A DNA stretch of 64,000 bases from Gordonia humi. GTDB taxonomy: Bacteria > Actinomycetota > Actinomycetes > Mycobacteriales > Mycobacteriaceae. Shown in pieces: positions 58,136 through 64,000 of this stretch. Made by a program: the position numbers and the translations under genes. The notes under the pieces are model-generated. The model searched no databases and was not told the origin of the DNA. It saw only the letters and a program-made list of their open reading frames with translations. How positions within the stretch are numbered: the stretch's first letter is position 1; every line of letters starts with the position of its first letter. The DNA is taken from assembly GCF_014197435.1 (NCBI RefSeq), contig NZ_JACIFP010000001.1:372001-436000 (forward strand), written 5' to 3'.

Positions 58136-60276
58136 GCACGCTCCCGCTGACCACGACCACATCGTCGTACTGCCGGATCTGCTCGGGCCTGTGCGGCATC
58201 AACGTGACGGTCGAGAATGGCCGCGTCACACGTATCCAGGGCGATCGTGATCACCCGCTGAGCAGCGGATTCACCTGTCCCAAGGGTCGACACTGGGGCG
58301 ATATGCACCACGATCCGCAGCGATTCGTGAACAGTCAGCGCCGCGCGCCCGACGGCGACCTGACCCCGGTACCGGTGACGACGGCGATCGAGGAGATCGC
58401 CGGGCGGCTCACCGCGATCATCGACGAGCATGGACCCGACTCGGTCGCGTTCTTCATCGGAACGCAGGCCTACACCGCGACACTCACCTTCCCGTTCGCG
58501 AACGCCTGGCAGCGAGCACTGGGCACCCACAAGAACTTCTCGACGAACACCATCGACCAGTCGGCGAAGTTCGTCGCCGCCGAACGCCTCGGCTCGTGGC
58601 GCGGTGGCCGCCAGCGGTTCGAGGACTCCGACGTCTGGCTGCTGGCGGGCTCGAACCCGCTGGTGTCCATGCAGGGCGGCGAAGTCAGCGGCATCCCGGT
58701 GCACGGCGGTCCGCGCCGACTGCGAGCCGCACAGGACAACGGAATGACGTTCATCGTCGTCGATCCGCGCCGCAGTGAGACCGCCGCGCGGGCCGACATC
58801 CACCTCCAGCTCGTCCCCGGCACCGATGCGATGCTCTACGCGGGTCTGATCCGGGAGATCCTGACCAACGGTTGGCACGACCGGGAGTTCTGCGACGAGT
58901 ACGCCGACCATCTCGCCGACCTGGGCCGCGCCGTGGAAGCAGCGACACCGGAGCGAGTCGCCGCCGCCACCGGCCTTGACGCCGATGAGTTACGCTCTGC
59001 CGCAGCCGCTTTCGGATGCGCGGAGCGGGGGATGGCTACCTCGGGTACCGGGGCGAACATGGGGCCGCAGGCCAACCTCGCCGAGCATCTCCTCGAAGCG
59101 TTGAACGTGATCTGCGGGCGCTTCCCGCGAGCGGGAGACCGGGCCGCGGGCGGGCGGCTGATCGGCGACGCCAAACCCGGGGGCGCCGCAGTCCGCGAAC
59201 CGTCGCGCCCCTGGGAGAGAGGCTTCCGGAGTCGTGTGGGATCGCACGGCATGCTGTACGGTAACCAGCTGCCGACCGGGCTCCTCCCGGACGAGATCTT
59301 GTCACCGGGTCCGGATCGAGTCCGCGCCCTCGTCGTCTGCGGGGGCAATCCGGCGGCGTGCATTCCCGACCAGGAACGCACCGTCGACGCTCTGCGATCG
59401 CTGGATCTGCTCGTCACCGTCGATCCGTACCCCAGCGAGACCGCACGCCTGGCCGACTACGTCATAGCACCGACTCTCGGTCTGGAACGAGCCGATCACA
59501 CGCGCCCCAACGAGTCATGGTTCAGTGACGACTTCGGACAGTGGACCGATCCGGTGCTGCCCCGGCCGGAGGGCGTGATCGAAGACTGGGAGTTCTGGCT
59601 GCGACTCGGCCAGGCCATGCGCTACACCCTCCGTATCGGATCGCGGGAGTACACCCCGGACACGCCGGTCCCCTCCGCCGAAGACGTCCTGATCTCGTTC
59701 GGTCATCGGTCACGGATCCCGTTGGACGAGATCCGCTCCCACCCGCACGGCATCGTGTGGGACGACCCGGAGCCGGCCACCGTCCAGCCGAGCGAGGCGG
59801 GCGGATTGTTCCGACTTCTTCCGGCCGACGTCGCCGATGAGCTCGCCGCGATGTTCGCCGCCGCCGACCGTCCCGTCGAACGCGGCTTCTTCCTGACCGT
59901 TCGACGGATCAAGGAGACGATGAACACCCTCGGCCGACGAATTCCGTCGCTCGACGCGGGTGCCAACCCGCTGCATGTCCATCCCGACGACGCTGCGGCG
60001 CTCGGTGTGGCCGAAGGTGATGCGGTGACGGTGACGTCCGACCACGGACAAGTCCGCGCACGCGTGCGCATCGACCGCGCGCACCGGCCGGGCACCGTCT
60101 CCATCACGCATTGCTACGGCGATCTGCCAGGCGCCGACGACGATCCAGACTCCGTCGGCGCGAACCCGGCGCGTCTACTGTCGCACACCGTGGGGGTGCA
60201 GCCGATCTCGGCGATGCCGCAGATGACGGCGGTACGCGTCGACGTCGCACCGATCGCAGCGGCGGACTCGGCGTGA
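58132..60276 (+). CDS. Molybdopterin oxidoreductase with one [4Fe-4S] cluster
   Basis: A 714-residue DMSO-reductase-superfamily enzyme. C14, C17, C21 and C49 bind a [4Fe-4S] cluster. VWLLAGSNPLVSM, VVDPRRSETAARADIHL, GTGANMGPQANLAEHLLEALNVICGRF and the C-terminal NPLHVHPDDAAALGVAEGDAV are molybdopterin-binding segments. The metal ligand position lies near NTIDQSAK, where no Cys is present; Asp or Ser could serve. No Tat signal is seen, so it is cytoplasmic. Coupling to an acyl-CoA dehydrogenase suggests an organic substrate or electron-transfer role. Confidence 0.87.
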   Translation: MSTLPLTTTTSSYCRICSGLCGINVTVENGRVTRIQGDRDHPLSSGFTCPKGRHWGDMHHDPQRFVNSQRRAPDGDLTPVPVTTAIEEIAGRLTAIIDEHGPDSVAFFIGTQAYTATLTFPFANAWQRALGTHKNFSTNTIDQSAKFVAAERLGSWRGGRQRFEDSDVWLLAGSNPLVSMQGGEVSGIPVHGGPRRLRAAQDNGMTFIVVDPRRSETAARADIHLQLVPGTDAMLYAGLIREILTNGWHDREFCDEYADHLADLGRAVEAATPERVAAATGLDADELRSAAAAFGCAERGMATSGTGANMGPQANLAEHLLEALNVICGRFPRAGDRAAGGRLIGDAKPGGAAVREPSRPWERGFRSRVGSHGMLYGNQLPTGLLPDEILSPGPDRVRALVVCGGNPAACIPDQERTVDALRSLDLLVTVDPYPSETARLADYVIAPTLGLERADHTRPNESWFSDDFGQWTDPVLPRPEGVIEDWEFWLRLGQAMRYTLRIGSREYTPDTPVPSAEDVLISFGHRSRIPLDEIRSHPHGIVWDDPEPATVQPSEAGGLFRLLPADVADELAAMFAAADRPVERGFFLTVRRIKETMNTLGRRIPSLDAGANPLHVHPDDAAALGVAEGDAVTVTSDHGQVRARVRIDRAHRPGTVSITHCYGDLPGADDDPDSVGANPARLLSHTVGVQPISAMPQMTAVRVDVAPIAAADSA

Positions 60277-60300
60277 AGCGCCCGGCGTGTGCTCGGCCGA

Positions 60301-61800
60301 TCAGCGCGTGGGATCGGGCAGCATCCGCCGCGGCACCTTCCCGCTCGGGAGACGCGGGACGTCGGCGAGGACGGTCCATCCACGCGGAACCTTGAACCTC
60401 GCGATCCGCTCGCGAACGAACGAGTCGAGGACCGGGATCAGCGTCTCCGGCCGCTGTTCCGGGTCGGCGGGCTGGACATAGGCGTGCACGCTCTGGCCGA
60501 ACTCGTCGTCGGCCACACCCGCGACCACGACGTCGGCGACCGCCGGATGCAAGATCAGCGCGTCCTCGATCTCGCGGGGATAGATGTTCACTCCCCCGGA
60601 GACGATCAGATCGGTCCGGCGGTCGGACAGGTACAGGTATCCGTCGTCGTCGACGTGCCCGAGGTCGCCGAGCGTGTTCCACCCGCGGTCGTTCCATGCG
60701 CCCGCGGTCTTGGTCGGGTCGCCGAGGTACTCGAACCGCTTCACGTCGCCGAACCAGACGATGCCGATCTCGCCGTTCGGGAGCTCGTCGCCCGCGTCGT
60801 CACAGATGTGGACGGTGCCGAGAACCGCTCGGCCCACCGTGCCCGGGTGCTGCAGCCACGTCGGCGAGTCGACCATGAAGAACCCCGTCGCCTCACTGCC
60901 CGAGTAGAACTCGACGAGGATCGGGCCCAGCCAGTCGATCATCCGCTGTTTGACGTCCACCGGACACCGGGCGCCCGCATGGACGACGGTCCGCAACGAG
61001 TCGAGCCGATGGGCCGCCCTCTCTTCGGCAGGCAGCTTGAGCAGCCGGACGAACATCGTCGGCACCATCTGCGTCGCCGTGACCTCGTACCGCGCGATAC
61101 ATTCCAGGGCCGCGCGAGCGTCGAACTTCTCCATGACCAACACGGTGCCGCCGTTGCGGATCGTCCCCATCGACCACCCCAGCGGTGCGGCGTGGTAGAG
61201 CGGACCAGGGCTCAGATACACCGAATCGCGGCCGAAGCCGAACGACGACCCCATCATGTGATCGATCGTCATCCCGGTCCCGAACCGTTCGCCGGTCAGT
61301 GCCGGCATGATCCCCTTGGGCCTGCCGGTGGTCCCCGAGCTGTACAGCATGTAGTAGCCCTCGACCTCGCCGTCGAGCGGTGTGGCGGGTGCCGCAGCCA
61401 TCGCCGCGTCCAGACTCCCACCGACGGCCAGTTCCACAACGGTCCGAGACGACGTCGCGGCGCACTGCGCGGCGAGGTCCGCGAGCAGCGGGGTGGACAC
61501 CAGGACCGTGGCTTCGCAGTTGTCGACGATGTACGCCGCCTCGTCGACCGTCAGATGCCAGTTGACCGGCGTGTAGTACAGCCCGGATCGCTGCGCCGCC
61601 CACACGACCGGGAAGAGGTCGAGACAGTTCTCCATCAGCAGCGCGATGTGGTCACCCGCCCGCAATCCCAGATCAGCGAAGACGTGCGCTATCCGATTCG
61701 ACGCGGCCTCGAGGTCGGCGTAGGTCAACGCGTCACCGGTCTCCGCCATGATCACGGCGGGCTTGTCACCGAGTTCGGCGGCGAGAGTAGTCAGGTGCAT
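60301..61800 (-). CDS. AMP-forming acyl-CoA synthetase
   Basis: A 499-residue ANL-superfamily ligase. MLYSSGTTGRPKGI is the phosphate loop, VEFYSGSEATGF the adenine-binding A5 motif, GDLGHVDDDGYLYLSDRRTDLI the hinge region and PRLPSGKVPRRML the C-terminal catalytic lysine (SGKV). It activates a carboxylic acid to acyl-CoA via the adenylate. GAAGGAG precedes the ATG at 61800, 18 bp after the LLM gene. It is convergent with the molybdoenzyme gene. Confidence 0.92.
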   Translation of the reverse strand: MHLTTLAAELGDKPAVIMAETGDALTYADLEAASNRIAHVFADLGLRAGDHIALLMENCLDLFPVVWAAQRSGLYYTPVNWHLTVDEAAYIVDNCEATVLVSTPLLADLAAQCAATSSRTVVELAVGGSLDAAMAAAPATPLDGEVEGYYMLYSSGTTGRPKGIMPALTGERFGTGMTIDHMMGSSFGFGRDSVYLSPGPLYHAAPLGWSMGTIRNGGTVLVMEKFDARAALECIARYEVTATQMVPTMFVRLLKLPAEERAAHRLDSLRTVVHAGARCPVDVKQRMIDWLGPILVEFYSGSEATGFFMVDSPTWLQHPGTVGRAVLGTVHICDDAGDELPNGEIGIVWFGDVKRFEYLGDPTKTAGAWNDRGWNTLGDLGHVDDDGYLYLSDRRTDLIVSGGVNIYPREIEDALILHPAVADVVVAGVADDEFGQSVHAYVQPADPEQRPETLIPVLDSFVRERIARFKVPRGWTVLADVPRLPSGKVPRRMLPDPTR

Positions 61801-61818
61801 GATCGGTCTCCTTCGAGG

Positions 61819-62814
61819 TCAGTCGGTCACGAGCTGCAGACTGCTGCGCGCGTACGCCTGCCTGCGGCGACCGCTCACCAGGAACGACGGCGGCGCCAAG
61901 TAGGTGATGTCGCGGGCCAGCGAGCCCTCCGCTCGACGCTGGTCGAGCCGAGTACGGGCATCCGCCGTTGTACCGCAGATCGCGATCTGGTCGAGCATCT
62001 CGTCGGTGACCGCCGCGGCGAGTCCGTCCATGTCGCCGGCCTTGAAGGCGACACGCAACGCGTCGACGGCGTCGGTCCACCCGTGGTGTTCGACGTACTG
62101 GTCGTAGGTCTTGACGGTGAGATAGAACGCGACCATGCGGCGCGCGTCGGCGATAGCGCGTTCTGAGTCGTCGTCGTCGACGGCGGTGATCAGCCATCCG
62201 TGTTCGACCGTCGACTGCTTGTCCGCAGCCGCCAGGCCCTTCTCCTCCGCGGGCCGCACCACGTCGTCCCACCAGCGGCGCGTGAAGAGGCCGTGTCCGA
62301 TGACGCCGTCCGCCGATTTCACGGCGGCGGCCACCATGCCCTTGTTGAAGCCCGCGAACAGGATCGGCACGTCGAGACGACCGAGGACCGGTGCCGCGAC
62401 GCGGGCGTCGATCCGATAGAACTCGCCGTCGTAGGTCACGCGCTCGCCGTTCTCCGCGGACAGCCAGGCTCGGACCGCGCCCGCCATATCGCTCATTCGC
62501 GCGACGGGGCGGTCGGCCGCGACACCGAACCAGTCACGGTTGATCGAGTACGCACCGGCCCCGAGGCCGACGAACATGCGTCCCGGCGCCTTCGCGTGCA
62601 GGGTCCGGACGGCGGACGCGTGCGCGTACGGACTGCGCGAGAAGGCGTAGGCGATACCGGTGCCGACCTGCGCCGTGGACGTCTTGTCGACCATGTCGGC
62701 CAGCAGCGCGTACGAATCGTTGTCGACGAAGTCGCCGGTGCAGAACGCCGCGACACCCGCGGCCTCGGCCTCCGCGGCGACCTCGCCATCGGGCCAGGGC
62801 AGACCAAACTTCAT
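61819..62814 (-). CDS. LLM-class (F420-type) oxidoreductase
   Basis: A 331-residue TIM-barrel flavin/F420 enzyme: FGLPWPDGEVAAEAEAAGVAAFCTGDF, VGTGIAYAFSRSPYAHASAVRTL and RMFVGLGAGAYSINRDWFG are the LLM signatures. VPILFAGFNKGMVAAAVKSADGVIGHGL is the cofactor phosphate side. Mycobacteriales members commonly use F420. Substrate unknown; similar enzymes reduce enoyl or oxidise hydroxyl intermediates. AAGGAG precedes the ATG at 62814. First gene of a two-gene operon with the acyl-CoA synthetase; divergent from the MaoC-like gene. Confidence 0.87.
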   Translation of the reverse strand: MKFGLPWPDGEVAAEAEAAGVAAFCTGDFVDNDSYALLADMVDKTSTAQVGTGIAYAFSRSPYAHASAVRTLHAKAPGRMFVGLGAGAYSINRDWFGVAADRPVARMSDMAGAVRAWLSAENGERVTYDGEFYRIDARVAAPVLGRLDVPILFAGFNKGMVAAAVKSADGVIGHGLFTRRWWDDVVRPAEEKGLAAADKQSTVEHGWLITAVDDDDSERAIADARRMVAFYLTVKTYDQYVEHHGWTDAVDALRVAFKAGDMDGLAAAVTDEMLDQIAICGTTADARTRLDQRRAEGSLARDITYLAPPSFLVSGRRRQAYARSSLQLVTD

Positions 62815-62843
62815 GACATCTCCTTAATCATCTATCTATTTGT

Positions 62844-62853
62844 ACTATATAGT
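62844..62853. promoter_or_regulatory. Palindrome in LLM/MaoC divergent promoter
   Basis: ACTATATAGT, a perfect 10-bp palindrome in the AT-rich middle of the 69-bp gap. It may be an operator or overlapping -10 boxes. Confidence 0.35.
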
Positions 62854-62883
62854 TGCCGGGACTACACCGATAGGAGTTCAAGA

Positions 62884-64000
62884 ATGAGCGACGTGACAAG
62901 CCCAGACCAGGAGGGCTACGGCACACTGACCGATGAGGCCTTCGAGCGATCACGTCGACGGATCGGCATCCCCGAACGGCCGCTCACCCCGCATAACCAC
63001 GAGGTGACCGTCGACGGCACCCGTCACTTCGCCTACGGCTACGGCGACGCGAACCCCCTCTGGTTCGATCCCGAATACGCCGCAACGACCCGGTGGGGCG
63101 GCATCATCGCCCCGCCGAATTTTCTCTACACAATGGGTGAGAACGCCGCGAAACCGGTGACTCCCGAACAGAAGGCCCTCCTCAAGGGCGATCCGTTCGC
63201 CGGTCTCGGCTCCTACCAGGCCGTGATGGAGTTCGAGTGGTTCCGCCCGTTGACCGCAGGCGACCGCTGCAAGGTGCTGCGTGCCCAGGTGGGCGTCCAG
63301 GAGAAGCCGTCGAAGTTCGGTGGCCGCACCGCGCACGTGACCAATGCGTTCCTGTTCGCCAACGGCGACGGCGACATCCACGCGACGCAGCGCGGCACCT
63401 GGATCAACGCCGAGCGCCACACTTCTAAGGCGAATGCGACGAAGACCGACCCGATCGACTTCACCACTCCCTACACCGACGAGCAGCTCGCCGAGATCGA
63501 CGCCGCCTACGACACCGAGACTCGACGCGGAGCACAGACCCGCTACTGGGAGGACGTCACCGTCGGCGACGAGATCCAGCCGCGCGTGAAGGGGCCGCTG
63601 ACCGTCACCGACATCGTCGTGTGGCATCTGGGCTGGGGCATGCAGCTCACTCCGCCCGGAGCGTTCGGCATCGCCCGCTCCATCCGCCGCAAGGTCCCCG
63701 GCCTGTACCCGCCCAACACACGGAACATCCCCGACACCGTGCAGCGACTGCACTGGGAACCCGAGCGTGCCAAAGAACTCGGCCTTCCGATGAACTACGA
63801 CTACGGCGCCATGCGCGAGACCTGGCTGACCCACGCGCTCACCGACTGGATGGGCGACGACGGATGGCTCTGGAAACTGTCGTGCCAGCACCGCAAGTTC
63901 AACTACATGGGCGACACCACCTGGGTCACCGGCACCGTCGTCGACAAGAAGCAGGTCACCGACGAGCGGGGCACCCGCAACGAGATCCATCTCGAGGTGG
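62884..64000 (+). CDS. MaoC-like two-domain hydratase/dehydratase (incomplete)
   Basis: 372 codons are visible from an ATG at 62884 (AGGAG 7 nt upstream), and the frame runs past the window end. The first half resembles the FAS1/HTD2-like N-terminal dehydratase domain (FAYGYGDANPLWFDPEYAATTRWGGIIAPPNFLYTMG). The second begins near residue 215 (TRYWEDVTVGDEIQPRVKGPLTVTDIVVWHLGWG), a second hot-dog domain in which the hydratase Asp/His pair is not clearly seen. Such proteins hydrate enoyl-CoA with bulky chains. It is the divergent partner of the LLM/acyl-CoA-synthetase operon. Confidence 0.85.
   Translation, partial: MSDVTSPDQEGYGTLTDEAFERSRRRIGIPERPLTPHNHEVTVDGTRHFAYGYGDANPLWFDPEYAATTRWGGIIAPPNFLYTMGENAAKPVTPEQKALLKGDPFAGLGSYQAVMEFEWFRPLTAGDRCKVLRAQVGVQEKPSKFGGRTAHVTNAFLFANGDGDIHATQRGTWINAERHTSKANATKTDPIDFTTPYTDEQLAEIDAAYDTETRRGAQTRYWEDVTVGDEIQPRVKGPLTVTDIVVWHLGWGMQLTPPGAFGIARSIRRKVPGLYPPNTRNIPDTVQRLHWEPERAKELGLPMNYDYGAMRETWLTHALTDWMGDDGWLWKLSCQHRKFNYMGDTTWVTGTVVDKKQVTDERGTRNEIHLEV

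Noticed and set aside
1..64000. CRISPR array
   Set aside because: No regularly spaced repeat was found. The only long direct repeat is the 21-bp pair 3 kb apart.

Overview
The window is high-GC actinobacterial DNA. The gene set points to a mycolic-acid-containing member of the Mycobacteriales (Gordonia, Tsukamurella, Williamsia or Rhodococcus type): an antigen-85-like mycolyltransferase, an MmpS-like protein, the PolD1/LigC pair, a TadA with its actinobacterial partner protein, and an aromatic aminotransferase close to mycobacterial HisC2/Pat. The species cannot be named from the sequence alone.

Left edge (1-3060): a small AT-richer accessory segment. It carries an intact ISL3-family insertion sequence (178-1651) with perfect inverted repeats and an 8-bp target duplication. 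The element has split a small membrane-protein reading frame. A lipoprotein gene frameshifted at its lipobox and a gene-poor stretch follow. A 21-bp direct repeat (8-28 and 3038-3058) copies the 3' end of the polD1-like gene and suggests a site-specific insertion.

Housekeeping block (2995-30166): NHEJ-type polymerase and ligase; an Lrp regulator divergent from a valine/leucine-type dehydrogenase; queuosine-related gluQ and tgt; murF and ddl back to back; a flavin azoreductase; tadA with its partner protein; tyrA and an aromatic aminotransferase; three tRNA genes (Ser-CGA, Arg-ACG, Ser-GCT); cell-envelope proteins; a HEPN/MNT toxin-antitoxin pair with two palindromic operators; a mycolyltransferase; and an operon of ABC exporter, DesK/DesR-like two-component system and acyltransferase. 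Many of these genes have a TANNNT box 6-8 nt before the start codon, so their mRNAs are probably leaderless.

Catabolic block (about 30400-64000): GAF, TetR, GntR, LysR and TetR regulators surround a branched-chain-amino-acid-type ABC importer (binding protein, a LivH-LivM-LivG triple fusion, LivF) and many acyl-CoA genes. These are an APH-like kinase divergent from an ACAD10/11-like dehydrogenase, three further acyl-CoA dehydrogenases, two tandem-fused class III CoA-transferases, a thiolase-like/enoyl-CoA hydratase fusion, an NDP-forming acyl-CoA synthetase, an AMP-forming acyl-CoA synthetase, an F420-type LLM oxidoreductase, a molybdopterin oxidoreductase and a two-domain MaoC-like hydratase cut by the window end. 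Together they look like an uptake and beta-oxidation-like route for an unusual, possibly 4-hydroxylated or branched, carboxylic acid; the substrate is not evident. A 22-bp element recurs in the promoters of the importer, the GntR regulator and the CoA-transferase/dehydrogenase pair, which could tie the block into one regulon.
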